DNA of 55,643 nucleotides from an uncultured Marinococcus sp. (GCF_947493875.1 NZ_CANLSU010000010.1:1-55643), one strand, 5' to 3'; positions 1 to 8,197 are shown, counted from the stretch's first letter. Notes: a model not told the origin generated them from the letters alone. Translations and numbers: made by a program.

Positions 1-55
1 ATCATACGGAGAATACCACGTAGTTGACCTTCCACACGTTTGACCCGGTGCTTCA
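1..55. repeat. Terminal overlap of a circular contig (copy 1)
   Basis: Bases 1-55 are identical to bases 55589-55643. The cstR reading frame runs through the junction without interruption when the two copies are merged. This is what an assembler leaves when it closes a circle with a fixed k-mer overlap, so the molecule is circular and 55,588 bp long. It should not be read as a biological direct repeat. Confidence 0.95.
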
Positions 56-74
56 TTTGATCCGTGTATTCCAT
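1..74 (-). CDS. cstR: Persulfide-sensing CstR/CsoR-family repressor, N-terminal part (gene crosses the origin of numbering)
   Basis: This is the N-terminal portion of the repressor whose remainder lies at 55402-55588. The start is the ATG at 74-72: it follows a GAAGGA-type ribosome binding site at a normal distance, and the frame is closed by a TGA just upstream. It encodes MEYTDQMKHRVKRVEGQLRG, the typical CsoR-family helix 1 with the R-V-E-G-Q-L-R-G core. Joined across the circle the protein is 86 aa. An operator-like palindrome lies immediately upstream at 99-118. Confidence 0.85.
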   Translation of the reverse strand, partial: MEYTDQMKHRVKRVEGQLRGILRM

Positions 75-98
75 CAGACGTTCCTTCTTTCATAACGA

Positions 99-118
99 TA
101 TTACCCTATGGGGTATAT
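99..118. promoter_or_regulatory. CstR operator 1, upstream of cstR
   Basis: The core TACCCTATGGGGTA at 102-115 is an inverted repeat of the form TACC-N6-GGTA, flanked by A/T. It lies about 25 bp upstream of the cstR start codon. The same 14-bp pattern occurs at 55369-55382 and 53215-53228, both in front of sulfur-operon genes. CsoR-family repressors typically bind this kind of GC-centred, AT-flanked dyad, so autoregulation by CstR is the natural reading. Confidence 0.75.
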
Positions 119-255
119 GAATACCTTAAAACAAATTCCCAGGAGTGTCAACCAGTTTTCTTAAAAAAAAATTTTGGATTCCTAAAATACGGGTGCGCGT
201 ATGCTAAAATATAATAACAATATTCATTGATTCAGCAATAGAAGGGAATGAGTAG

Positions 256-558
256 ATGCATAAAACGTATGCAGCCAGCTATCGGCGCCATCGTTTAGGG
301 AAACTTAGTGGCCTTATGGTTCTTGGAGCGGCGGTTTTCTTATGGAAGTACTTACGGGAAGGCCGTTCTTCGCAGGATGCCTGGACTGCGTCCATTCTCC
401 GTCACGTGATGGATCCGGAACAGTCCCGGGAAGAACAAAAAGAACAGATGAAGAAGGCATTCAAGCTTGCAGAAGCTGCCGGAACGAAAAAACAGGAACT
501 GGTTCAGACCTATCAGCACTTGGCTAAGGAGTCCTCCCAGTCCAAAAAATCTAAATGA
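256..558 (+). CDS. Small single-pass membrane protein of unknown function
   Basis: 100 aa. A basic N-terminus (HKTYAASYRRHRLGK) is followed by one hydrophobic segment at about residues 17-31. The rest is a charged, Glu/Lys/Gln-rich, probably helical cytoplasmic tail ending in SKKSK. GAAGGG lies about 7 bases upstream of the ATG. The gene stands alone, divergent from cstR and its operator, and its promoter region overlaps an AT-rich stretch at 160-250. I do not recognise a family. Topology and composition are direct readings; no function is proposed. Confidence 0.6.
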   Translation: MHKTYAASYRRHRLGKLSGLMVLGAAVFLWKYLREGRSSQDAWTASILRHVMDPEQSREEQKEQMKKAFKLAEAAGTKKQELVQTYQHLAKESSQSKKSK

Positions 559-1375
559 AAAATTTGTGGTATTGTTCTTTTCCTGCTTTCTCTTTTGTTG
601 ATCAAAAATTTCATGGACCGTATTTATTCTATAAAATAAACTTCAAGGAATGATACTTCAGGGGTCTCACTAGGGCGGCATTATTCTTTTCACCTTCTGG
701 TCTTCGATCAAACCTGGCAACATTGGTTATATCTAATACCAAATTCTTTTGACATAAATGAAAAAACGTTTGTTTTCGTTCGTGAGTGGCAGAATGTCTT
801 TTTCCCAACTTTACTTTCTTTGATATTAAAGAAACCACTCGTTTGCTATCTTTGAGAAAAAAGCTAATCTTTCTAACGATTGGCTTTTTTATATACATAT
901 CAAAAAGTACGCTTTTTGATAGAATACCTCGACCGATGGTTCTTGCGGGCTAACAATCTTGGTTTTTCGTTAAGGGGAGAGCTTCCATTCCAGAGAGATT
1001 GTTAAACCTTTATTAAGATGAATGGCCGAGGGTCGTGTCGTGCTTGCGGGCATGATAAGGTGATTTTGGGAGCGATCTTCCTCCCCGTTACTCCCCTTAA
1101 GTAATGATACCCCGTTGGAAAGCCACCCGACCGAGAGGGCTGGCTTTCTTTCGTTGGGAATCAAATCCAAGAGCAACAGGCAGCAGCCTGTTGAACGATG
1201 TTGTCGTCGAGGAAAGCCTTTACTCCGTCGTCATTTTCCATGAACATCCTTCTTTTAAATGTTTGTAAAGATGCTCGTCTTTACGTAGCCAATGGATCTT
1301 GGGCGTGATAGGTTAAGAGTAGGAGTCGCACGTCTCCCCAACAATCACCCTTGTTGTTCAACACCTACTAGGATG

Positions 1376-1407
1376 GACCAGCTCTGTATGGGCTGGTCTT
1401 TTTTTGT
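1376..1407 (+). terminator. Intrinsic terminator of an unassigned plus-strand transcript
   Basis: The hairpin GACCAGC / GCTGGTC is followed by a run of seven T residues. There is no recognisable CDS directly upstream, so the transcript it ends may be a small RNA from the 1180-1375 stretch. Confidence 0.5.
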
Positions 1408-1532
1408 TTCTTATAAACTGTTATGGATCGTCATGAAATGATCAACCATACTTCGCAGATGGAAAATGTTAGCGTTGAAAAAGGTAGACGTTTATCAACG
1501 GATTGAAATCATACACATCAAGGAGTTATAAG

Positions 1533-1566
1533 CGTGGCAAAATATCCAATTTATATTTTTGCCACG
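1533..1566. repeat. Inverted repeat upstream of the recombinase (res-site or operator candidate)
   Basis: CGTGGCAA (1533-1540) is repeated in inverse as TTGCCACG (1559-1566), with further matching A/T bases inside, giving arms of about 13 bp around an A/T centre. It lies about 80 bp upstream of the serine recombinase start. Resolvase genes commonly have their crossover and regulatory subsites here, but only one dyad is obvious. Confidence 0.4.
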
Positions 1567-1643
1567 TTGTATAATTAACATGGCTTTTTTGATACACTGA
1601 ATGTAGAAAATCACCGTTTTAACGAGTAAGGAGTCGACCGATC

Positions 1644-2252
1644 ATGGATAATCGCCAGTATGGATACATACGAGTCAGCAGCCGCGACCAAAATGAAGCT
1701 CGTCAAATGGATGCCATGAAAGCAGCCGGCATCCTGGAACGGGATATTTTTGTGGATCATGTGAGTGGGAAAAACTTCGAGCGGGAACAATATCAGTTAT
1801 TAAAACGCATTCTCCGCAGAGGGGATGTGCTGACCATTCATTCGCTGGACCGGTTTGGTCGGAACAAAGACGAGATTTTACAGGAATGGAACGAGCTGAC
1901 GAAAACGATGCAGTGCGACATCGTCGTGTTGGACATGCCGCTCTTAGATACGCGGGAACAGAATGACTCTATGCGTACGTTTATCGTTGACATGGTGCTG
2001 CAGATTTTGTCCTGGATCGCGGAAGAAGAACGGACGCGCATTCGCCAGCGGCAGCGTGAAGGCATCGATTCGGCCCAACGCAAGGGCGTAAAGTTGGGAC
2101 GACCCCAGGCACCCCTCGACGATTACTTCATAGACATTTACAATCAGTGGAAACAGGGACAGATCACGGCGGTAGAAGCTTCGAAGCGAGTGAATGTCAA
2201 CAAAACCACCTATTATCGGATGGTCAAACGATATGAGCAAGAACACACTTAA
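1644..2252 (+). CDS. Serine recombinase of the resolvase/invertase family
   Basis: 202 aa, the usual size of a small serine recombinase. The N-terminal catalytic domain opens with YGYIRVSSRDQNEARQ, in which the first Ser after R-V is the nucleophile position. It continues through DRFGRN and the helix-E-like region EEERTRIRQRQREGI. A helix-turn-helix at about residues 165-195 (TAVEASKRVNVNKTTYYRMV) binds the crossover site. AAGGAG lies about 11 bases before the ATG. Such enzymes resolve plasmid multimers or transposition cointegrates. No transposase is nearby, so multimer resolution of this plasmid is the more likely role. Confidence 0.85.
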   Translation: MDNRQYGYIRVSSRDQNEARQMDAMKAAGILERDIFVDHVSGKNFEREQYQLLKRILRRGDVLTIHSLDRFGRNKDEILQEWNELTKTMQCDIVVLDMPLLDTREQNDSMRTFIVDMVLQILSWIAEEERTRIRQRQREGIDSAQRKGVKLGRPQAPLDDYFIDIYNQWKQGQITAVEASKRVNVNKTTYYRMVKRYEQEHT

Positions 2253-2344
2253 TGATATTTAAGATTTAGCATATATAATTACGATACGTGAAATTTATAA
2301 TTGATGAAACAGAAATCTAGAAACGAACTTGAAGGGGTTTCCGA

Positions 2345-2920
2345 ATGGTTAAAGACATCGATCAAGAACTACCTAAAGGGCAATCGGTTCTTATCCAAAC
2401 ATTAGATGATGAGGATCGTGATATTGAATTAGAAATTAAACAACCAACTTTTCAGGAATTATTGCACGTCTATACTCTCAAAGAGCAAGAAAAGTTAACG
2501 TTTCATTGGCAGAAAAAAGACTTGATCGAGTTAGGTATTGAGGAAGTATTTGGTCTTTATGAACATCAAGAGCTAAAGGCGATTAGCGGAGGTAGGTGGG
2601 TGAATGACGATTATATGCTTGTGCAAATGGAACGTTTGGACAGAAATGACAAAGAAGTCATGATATACAAAGCTTTTCCTATTATTGCCGCTTTTCTTAG
2701 TACCCGTTGCCTGAATAATCAAGAAGATGGATGGTTCATTATCGAATCAAAATCAAATGAGACCTTAATTGACTATTACCTTCAAGAAACAAACGGCATC
2801 GATGCTGGAGCTGCTCCCTATAAAGAATCTGTGCGCTTAATCGTCGTCAATCCGCGTAGACAAGAAGAGCTTACACAACGTATAATTAAAGGACAAAGGA
2901 GGACACATCATCATGAATAA
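2345..2920 (+). CDS. Hypothetical protein, 191 aa, first gene of a two-gene unit
   Basis: Soluble, acidic protein without signal peptide or membrane segment. It is preceded by GAAGGGG about 7 bases before the ATG. The C-terminus (RRQEELTQRIIKGQRRTHHHE) is basic. The end of the frame overlaps the start of the next small gene by 8 bases, indicating translational coupling. I do not recognise a family. Its place beside the resolvase suggests a plasmid accessory role, but nothing in the sequence states one. Confidence 0.6.
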   Translation: MVKDIDQELPKGQSVLIQTLDDEDRDIELEIKQPTFQELLHVYTLKEQEKLTFHWQKKDLIELGIEEVFGLYEHQELKAISGGRWVNDDYMLVQMERLDRNDKEVMIYKAFPIIAAFLSTRCLNNQEDGWFIIESKSNETLIDYYLQETNGIDAGAAPYKESVRLIVVNPRRQEELTQRIIKGQRRTHHHE

Positions 2921-3074
2921 AACGATTCGAGGCAAAAAAAAGAATCAAGAACAAATAATTGCCGAAAAGTATGATGGCGTTCTGGTAGGGGCAAACCCTG
3001 AGCATCGACACACTCGAGAAGAAGTCGAAGATGTAATGAAAAAACTGAAAAAAAATCCGAAGCTTCATAAATAA
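2913..3074 (+). CDS. Hypothetical basic protein, 53 aa
   Basis: Starts within the last codons of the preceding gene, after AAAGGAGGACACATCATC, an excellent ribosome binding site. The product begins MNKTIRGKKKNQEQ and ends KKLKKNPKLHK. It is highly basic with a Glu-rich middle (REEVEDVMKK). It closely follows its partner and is followed by a strong terminator, so the two form a bicistronic operon. Small basic partners of this kind may be nucleic-acid or protein-binding antidotes, but that is only a guess. Confidence 0.6.
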   Translation: MNKTIRGKKKNQEQIIAEKYDGVLVGANPEHRHTREEVEDVMKKLKKNPKLHK

Positions 3075-3084
3075 TGCATCAGAG

Positions 3085-3122
3085 AGAAAGCCTAAGCTTC
3101 CATGCTTCAGGCTTTCTTTTTT
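3085..3122 (+). terminator. Intrinsic terminator of the 2345-3074 operon
   Basis: AGAAAGCCT...AGGCTTTCT hairpin, extended by AAGC/GCTT, followed by a run of T. It lies 10 bases after the stop of the 53-aa gene. Confidence 0.8.
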
Positions 3123-3184
3123 ATTCAATATTTAGCGATAATACCGTATTTTCCGCTTCAAAATACAATGAATGTTTGATGAAG

Positions 3185-3228
3185 AAAAAAGCTGGTGCCT
3201 ATCTATCAATGATAGAGGCACCAGCTTT
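3185..3228 (-). terminator. Intrinsic terminator of the LPXTG protein gene
   Basis: A long near-perfect hairpin, GCTGGTGCCT paired with AGGCACCAGC, has a TTTTTT tract on the minus strand. It lies about 50 bases after the stop codon of the minus-strand surface protein gene. Confidence 0.8.
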
Positions 3229-3275
3229 GCATGATTCGTTGGTTTTCCATGTTGGTTCTTTCCGCGGGAGACCTA

Positions 3276-4661
3276 TTAAGCCTCTCTGCGGCGTTTCGTG
3301 AGCGCGATTCCTGCCATGACGAGCGCCATGCTTCCGGCAGCAATGCCCCATGGACTAACATTCTGTGCCGTACCGCCGAGGCCGGTTTTCGGCATTTCTT
3401 CCGGCATCATGTCACTTTCAAACTGATCTGGATACTGGGCCACCACGGCTCCTGAAACACCTTCCCCTACGCCAAACATATGGCCGTAGGCTTCGCGAAC
3501 GTCTTCATAAGCCATGTCATACTCTTCCATGGTATAGCTGTCAAAGGCACCAATTAATTGGTTTACGTGCATCTGCAGGCCTTCGGCCAGCGCATCGGCT
3601 TCCAGTTCCCCGCCGGTCGCTTCTTCCATGAACTTGGAGAATTCCATCCGGTAGTTATCAAGATTATCAAGGGCTTCCTGTTGAGCGGCTTCGTCTTCCG
3701 CCCCGGTCGCTTCCACATAATCCACGAAATAACCGATGTGTTCACTCCACATGTCTTCAAACTGTTGGCCGGCTTCGTCGCCGTACACGGATGCAATTTC
3801 ATCCGACAGTTGCTGCGTATTTTGGTTCAAAATACCGGCTGCAGCACCGAAATCTTCCGCGCCAGCTCCGCCTTTTTGCATCGCGGTTACCGCAAGTCCT
3901 GCGTGCTCGGAGAACAGGAAGTTCATATCGGAACGCAGGTCCACGGCCGGCGTATCCGGGTTGGTGTTATTATATTTGTCTGGGAACTGATCGGTAATGG
4001 CTACGGATAGGTTTTCACTCACCCCGTACATATGCTCCATCGCGTCACTGGCCAGCGAATAAGCTTCTTCATAGTCTCCGGCCACGTAGCTGTCGAACGA
4101 GCCGATCAGCTGATTCACGTGCATTTCCAGTCCTTCGGAAGCAGCTTCGGCGTCAACGCCGCCATCGGTTGCGTCATCCAGGAACTGGGAGAATTCCTCA
4201 CGGTAATCCTTCAGGTTGTCGAGCGCTTCCTGCTTGGCCGCTTCATCTCCGGCATTCGTCGCTTCCACATAATCGACAAAATAGCCGATGTGTTCGCTCC
4301 ACATGTCTTCAAACTGCTGGCCGGCTTCTTCGCCGTAGACCGAAGCAATCGTATTGGACAGGTCTTTCGTATTCGCCTGCAGTGTGGCAGCGGATTCTTC
4401 AAAATCCTCGGCGCCATCTGCGCCCTTCTGCATTGTTGTCACGGCCAGATACGCATGCTCCGACAAATATTGATCGAGTTGAGCACGAAGATCGCCTGCC
4501 GGCGTGGATACCGATGCCATCATCTCTTCCGATGACATTTCCATGTTGCTTTCGCTTTCATTACTATCTGCAGAAGCAATCCCTGGTGTCGTCGGAATCA
4601 CCACAGCTGCCGTTAATGGTAATGCTAGTGCTGTTCGTTTCCAATTGATCTTCATATTCAT
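3276..4661 (-). CDS. Sortase-anchored surface protein with two approximately 175-residue helical repeats
   Basis: 461 aa. A signal peptide (about residues 1-31, ending GIASADS) is followed by a Met/Glu-rich linker and two tandem repeats at about 55-230 and 240-415. Each repeat contains the nearly identical stretch GQQFEDMWSEHIGYFVDYVE. A C-terminal sorting signal follows: MPKTG (LPXTG variant), a hydrophobic helix and RRREA. The repeats are acidic and predicted all-helical, with conserved His and Met residues. I recall similar modules beside copper-amine-oxidase-like domains in Bacillota, so metal binding at the cell surface is a reasonable guess. GGGGG precedes the ATG. The adjacent sortase gene on the same strand is the likely anchoring enzyme. 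Confidence 0.8.
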   Translation of the reverse strand: MNMKINWKRTALALPLTAAVVIPTTPGIASADSNESESNMEMSSEEMMASVSTPAGDLRAQLDQYLSEHAYLAVTTMQKGADGAEDFEESAATLQANTKDLSNTIASVYGEEAGQQFEDMWSEHIGYFVDYVEATNAGDEAAKQEALDNLKDYREEFSQFLDDATDGGVDAEAASEGLEMHVNQLIGSFDSYVAGDYEEAYSLASDAMEHMYGVSENLSVAITDQFPDKYNNTNPDTPAVDLRSDMNFLFSEHAGLAVTAMQKGGAGAEDFGAAAGILNQNTQQLSDEIASVYGDEAGQQFEDMWSEHIGYFVDYVEATGAEDEAAQQEALDNLDNYRMEFSKFMEEATGGELEADALAEGLQMHVNQLIGAFDSYTMEEYDMAYEDVREAYGHMFGVGEGVSGAVVAQYPDQFESDMMPEEMPKTGLGGTAQNVSPWGIAAGSMALVMAGIALTKRRREA

Positions 4662-4805
4662 ATAAAAACCCCCTTTGTATGTTGTTCCACTCAGTTAACG
4701 AAATGAGTCAGCTATTGGATCATTATTTTTTGAAATTTTTTAAAAAAATAAATAATTATTCCATCCATACCAGTCGGTACTTCCAGCCTCAACGGTTTTG
4801 ACTTT

Positions 4806-5099
4806 TTACTTTTTGGACGACCACGACGCCCCAAAAATATACTGAAACACCCGGTCTTTCAAGCCATGTGGGGGCAAATCATTGCCTCTGGCGTTGTTCT
4901 CAACCTCGAGAACTTCATGCTCTCGGTGAATTTGAAGCACATGTTTTATGAGTCGCCGCTGTCGAGCCACTTGTTGATATCTCGGATCTAAGTGTACATG
5001 ATCCCTCCATTTCTCCGCGTCCATCATCATCGACTCCCTCATTAACCTTCTGATTTCACACGATAAAACGACAAAGACGATGCCGCGTGACACGTTCAT
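4806..5099 (-). CDS. Possible small hypothetical protein between surface protein and sortase
   Basis: The open frame encodes up to 97 aa. The better start is probably one of the clustered ATGs near 5030 (MMMDAEKWRDHVH...), which follow GAGGGAG, giving about 70-75 aa. The product is hydrophilic and basic with a His-rich helix (LIKHVLQIHREHEV). There is no signal peptide and no family I know. It lies on the same strand between the sortase and its substrate, so it could be part of that operon, but it may be a chance frame. Confidence 0.35.
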   Translation of the reverse strand: MNVSRGIVFVVLSCEIRRLMRESMMMDAEKWRDHVHLDPRYQQVARQRRLIKHVLQIHREHEVLEVENNARGNDLPPHGLKDRVFQYIFGASWSSKK

Positions 5100-5135
5100 C
5101 GCCTTGTTGTTGATGGATAGCTTCTATTCCATCCT

Positions 5136-6191
5136 CTATTCGTTCAAGGTTACGTCCTTAGAAGGATCCGATTCGGTCCCGTCTGCATTAACAGCTGTCA
5201 CATGGTACGTGAAGGTTCCTTCCTCGGTTTCGGTGTAGCTTTTCCGCTCGTGTTCATCCACGCTCGCGACGCGGGTGAAATCATCTCCACCTTCTTCCTG
5301 GCGGTACACCCGGTAGCCAACAATGTCTTCGTCCCGCACCGCATACCATTTCAACAGCGATCCCTGGAGAGAAATGTTTTCAGGGGGCGGCGGCGGATCC
5401 GATGCTTCTTCGCCATCATTCATCAGGGCTTCTTCGCTCTCCTTGGTGAGTTCCGTGTAGACGACCAGCCGTTCATCGTGCGTGCCCTGAGCCTGTTTAA
5501 AGGTGCCGGTGCACGTAATCAGCTGCAGGTGCCGGCCGTCGCTGGATCCAAAAATGTCCTCGATCGGCGCATCCTTCCTCGGATAACTCACGACTTTCGT
5601 GACGGTAAACGCCAGCTCCTGATCGTCTTCATTAGTCACCTGCACCTCGTCTCCGGCTTCCATGTCCTCCAGGTCAAAAAACACCGCCGGTCCGCTTTTA
5701 CTATCCACGTGGCCGGCCATGACCGCGTTGCCTTCTTCCCCCGGCGTGACGCCCGGTTCAAACCAACCGACCCCCTCTGCGGAATCCGGTACGCCCATCT
5801 GGCCGTTATCAAGCACGCCCACACCTTGCAGGTTCGCCTCCACATCAATCGATGGAATCAACAGCTTCTCTGGATCCGCGAGTTCAACAGGCTCTGTCTC
5901 CGTCGTTTCGTTTGGTTGTTCCGAGGCCTCTGCCACCTGGACAAACTCTTCCACCTTTTGCGACGAGGAGGAATCGTCATTCCCGGTATCCTCGTTCGTT
6001 TCAGGATTCGTTGCATCCTCCGCTTCGGATAACACCGTGGTGTCTGCCGGTGAGGAGAACAGGGTCTGTTGAGCATATTGCACCCCCAGACCGATTGCCA
6101 CAAACATCGCCGCTGCGAACAATAGGAATTTGACACGTCGTTTTGTCACTGTTCTTCTTTCCTTTCGTTGTTTGCTCCGTCGTTCCGTCAC
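5136..6191 (-). CDS. Class F/E-type sortase with C-terminal fibronectin type III-like domain
   Basis: 351 aa. It has a basic N-terminus, one membrane anchor (about residues 23-40) and an acidic Ser/Thr/Glu-rich linker. The sortase catalytic domain at about 105-255 shows His in VMAGHVDSKSG, the nucleophile in LQLITCTGTF and Arg in DERLVVYT. After a Pro-rich hinge (PPPPE), residues about 265-351 form a beta domain with WYAVRDEDIVGYRVYR and YHVTAVNADGTESDPS, typical of fibronectin III. Most sortases lack such a domain. Start is GTG after AAAGGAG. The LPXTG-like protein at 3276-4661 is the obvious substrate. A 42-bp in-frame duplication provides a second RBS-GTG start at 6149. Confidence 0.85.
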   Translation of the reverse strand: MTERRSKQRKERRTVTKRRVKFLLFAAAMFVAIGLGVQYAQQTLFSSPADTTVLSEAEDATNPETNEDTGNDDSSSSQKVEEFVQVAEASEQPNETTETEPVELADPEKLLIPSIDVEANLQGVGVLDNGQMGVPDSAEGVGWFEPGVTPGEEGNAVMAGHVDSKSGPAVFFDLEDMEAGDEVQVTNEDDQELAFTVTKVVSYPRKDAPIEDIFGSSDGRHLQLITCTGTFKQAQGTHDERLVVYTELTKESEEALMNDGEEASDPPPPPENISLQGSLLKWYAVRDEDIVGYRVYRQEEGGDDFTRVASVDEHERKSYTETEEGTFTYHVTAVNADGTESDPSKDVTLNE

Positions 6192-6212
6192 TATTCTTCT
6201 CTCCTTTCGTTG
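6137..6212 (-). repeat. Tandem 42-bp duplication spanning the sortase ribosome binding site and start
   Basis: The block containing AAAGGAnAGAAGAAnAGTGAC is present twice, 42 bp apart and in frame, once at the annotated GTG (6191) and once at residue 15 (GTG, 6149). Either could serve as translation start, giving 351- or 337-residue forms with the same membrane anchor. Confidence 0.65.
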
Positions 6213-6599
6213 ATCGAATCATTATTAGTCAAGTTTTTGAAAAACATAAAGGCTCTCGTAAGGGCCGTCATCGCCGCTGATGCAAATACCCTGGCTTACT
6301 TACGGGCCATTGCCGTCAACAGTGCTGATCATGCCCACTTGTGGTATTTCCGAAGGTATTGCTTCGCCGCCCTTCGTAAAAATCTCTTCCGTTTCGATGG
6401 TTTCAGGAAGCTAACGAGACCAAGGAATAGTTGGATCATTTTTGACCAAAATTTTCTCTATTCTTAATCTTTTTCCATACTTCGTTCCCGCTATTTTTGG
6501 TTCCTATATGAGTAACCATCCATCAAAAGGGGTACTTAAGAATCATAAAACCTACCGAACGAAATGCTTTAGGCCTATAAAAGGGGGCACATATTTGCG

Positions 6600-6881
6600 A
6601 TGACCTATGAACGGTTGCTTGTCCGCCTGCAGCGCCGGGAACGCCGTGCCCTGGAAGATCTCTATGATGCGACGGCGTCCCGTCTTTACGCCTGTTTGTA
6701 TCATGACCTTCCGGATGAACAACAATGTGAATACGTGCTTGGTCTTCTGTACGAGCATGTATGGACCTATCCTCAAGCTTATTGTACCGAAGCCCTTTTC
6801 GATCAATTATTGACGTGCGGCCGCCGCTTCATCCAAGACCAACACTTGAATTTCACCATGCGCGGAACGCCAACCGTTTAA
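6600..6881 (+). CDS. Truncated ECF sigma-factor-like protein (region 2 only)
   Basis: 93 aa. Residues 6-50 (LVRLQRRERRALEDLYDATASRLYACLYHDLPDEQQCEYVLGLLYEHVW, quoted here only as landmarks: RRERRALEDLYD and LLYEHVW) match the layout of sigma-70 region 2 of ECF factors. The frame ends after about 90 residues without region 4, which reads the -35 element. It is divergent from the sortase gene, with a 400-bp gap. It could be a decayed sigma factor, or a small regulator that mimics or titrates one. Family recognition is by eye only. Confidence 0.5.
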   Translation: MTYERLLVRLQRRERRALEDLYDATASRLYACLYHDLPDEQQCEYVLGLLYEHVWTYPQAYCTEALFDQLLTCGRRFIQDQHLNFTMRGTPTV

Positions 6882-7088
6882 CCATAGGAACCGAACAATT
6901 TTGAAACATGTTTAAAAATACCGTCAAAATTGACCGGTGATTGTTGCCTATTTGTAACTTTTCTCATTAAGCACATGGGAGAGAAATCTCTTCTTTTATA
7001 TTAACTTTTAGATGGAAAACACTCCGTTTTTATAGCCAAAAACGGGGTGTTAAGGGCAATGTCCAGAAGTTAAGGGTTTTAGACTGTT
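6882..7088. other. Intergenic, hairpin only
   Basis: The only structure seen is AAAACACTCCGTTTTTATAGCCAAAAACGGGGTGTT near 7016-7050, a weak convergent terminator between the sigma-like gene and the DUF1648 gene. Confidence 0.4.
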
Positions 7089-7619
7089 TTATCGGTTATA
7101 CTCATTTAAACGCTGTATCCCCATGACAAAAAATGAAATTAATACACCCAATATTAGGATCCCCGGATAAATAAGGTGAAAGGGAAAAAGAGAGAATTCG
7201 AAATGGAAGCTAGCTTGTATTCTTTCGATGGAGTACCCGGTAAAAAAAATAACCGTGCCAGACATGACCCAGCTAAAAAACGTTTTCACTTTACGCAAAG
7301 ACGCTTTTGATGTGGAAACATCAACGTCAAAGAAAGCAAAGTGATGAGCGTACACTCGCAAGATAGGATTTAATATCGTCACAATCACTGCTAAACCTAT
7401 CCAAATGAACAAATTCCATTTACTACCGTAGTTCATTTCCCCCTCTGGCAAAAAATTAGTGATGACTTCATCAGGTATTCTTTCCCAAACGACAAAAATA
7501 TAGATGATTAAGCTTAAACATAAGAGAGTAGACAGAAGATCATGAACAATATACAACGGAGATTTTATATCCTTCCCTCGATAAGAAGGATTATGATGGA
7601 GAATAGGAATAATAGACAC
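7089..7619 (-). CDS. DUF1648-family membrane protein (SdpI-like N-terminal domain)
   Basis: 176 aa with four predicted membrane segments (about residues 30-48, 70-90, 115-132, 145-165). After the first segment comes WERIPDEVITNFLPEGEMNYGSK, the W/Y-x-x-I/L-P-D-x-I-x-x-H/N-F pattern of DUF1648, as found in the immunity protein SdpI. The protein is shorter than SdpI and lacks its C-terminal half. The gene stands alone. An immunity or signalling role can only be suggested by family; no toxin peptide gene is evident beside it. Confidence 0.65.
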   Translation of the reverse strand: MSIIPILHHNPSYRGKDIKSPLYIVHDLLSTLLCLSLIIYIFVVWERIPDEVITNFLPEGEMNYGSKWNLFIWIGLAVIVTILNPILRVYAHHFAFFDVDVSTSKASLRKVKTFFSWVMSGTVIFFTGYSIERIQASFHFEFSLFPFHLIYPGILILGVLISFFVMGIQRLNEYNR

Positions 7620-8029
7620 AACCCTTGCGTACGGAATAAATATGAAATTTTTATTATACGATAGAGTTCCATTAGTATGTAGCTATTTTATAACTATTTT
7701 TTCGACATCAAAACGCCGACAAAAGATTAACTTTTTCCTCTCCACACTGCTGATAATCGTCATTATGGTAAGTAGATCATGGCTGATAGCCCGATAAATC
7801 AGGGTTTGGCAAAAACGGCATGAAAAGAACCATGCAGTTTTCATACAGCCTTGATCTAACAGGCGTTTCCGGGGCCGTGTCCGCCGCAGCCGGACACCCG
7901 ACTGCATAAATCCTTTCGCCAAAAACATCGGCACAACGGGTGCTTTTGGAAGGAAAAACCGTACGGTAGATGAAATTTCCTTCGGGGCCGCCAGGGTTTT
8001 TGGATCCACCAGGGTCGGGTATACTATGT

Positions 8030-8197
8030 TCATAGAGCGTCCACTCTATGAGGGGTTTTTATTTACGATTGTCATTAGACATTATTGTCGCAACGAGTAT
8101 CCCGAAGGAAATCATCACCATTAAAATGCTGGTTGTCGGACTTCGACAAACAGCAACGCCCCCGGCCTACTGTGAATAGGTTGGGGGTGGTTTTATT
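8030..8197 (+). ncRNA. Candidate antisense antitoxin RNA, unit A
   Basis: A plus-strand -10 element TATACT at 8020-8025 is followed about 140-170 bases later by a terminator (CCCCCGGCCTA ... TAGG-TTGGGGG, then TTTTATTTT, about 8160-8197). The RNA would run fully antisense to the small minus-strand frame at 8059-8121. A second unit with the same order lies at 8617-8748. This is the layout of Bacillus type I toxin-antitoxin loci. The promoter spacing is not ideal, so the assignment is tentative. Confidence 0.35.
8059..8121 (-). CDS. Holin-like type I toxin peptide or its remnant, unit A
   Basis: The frame MVMISFGILVATIMSNDNRK (20 aa) ends in TAA. In-frame residues upstream of the ATG (TTSIL) resemble the N-terminus of holin-like toxins of the TxpA/BsrG kind, but there is no start codon there. 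The peptide is therefore either 20 aa or truncated. A hydrophobic core with a charged C-terminus is typical of these toxins. It is covered by the plus-strand RNA candidate at 8030-8197. Identification is by pattern only. Confidence 0.35.
   Translation of the reverse strand: MVMISFGILVATIMSNDNRK

Larger units (their letters stand above)
559..1643. other. About 1.1 kb without a convincing gene
   Basis: Short open frames here (629-898 and 970-1176 on the minus strand) have no ribosome binding site or family resemblance. The stretch does contain hairpins. GAAAGCCA pairs with TGGCTTTC at about 1119-1149. A stem with a T-tract at 1377-1405 looks like an intrinsic terminator and suggests a short plus-strand transcript just before it. 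An inverted repeat lies at 1533-1566. Confidence 0.5.

Noticed and set aside
1-55. 55-bp terminal direct repeat as an attachment site or transposon end
   Set aside because: It lies inside cstR, and merging the copies restores the gene, so it is an assembly overlap of a circle.
629-1176. Minus-strand frames of 89 and 68 aa
   Set aside because: No ribosome binding site, no family likeness, odd composition; part of the terminator hairpin is read as protein.
5202-6032. 276-aa plus-strand frame antisense to the sortase
   Set aside because: Mirror of a GC-rich coding frame; the minus strand has clear sortase motifs.
7683-8033. 116-aa minus-strand frame
   Set aside because: No ribosome binding site, mixed basic/aromatic composition and overlap with the promoter of the RNA candidate; not supportable.
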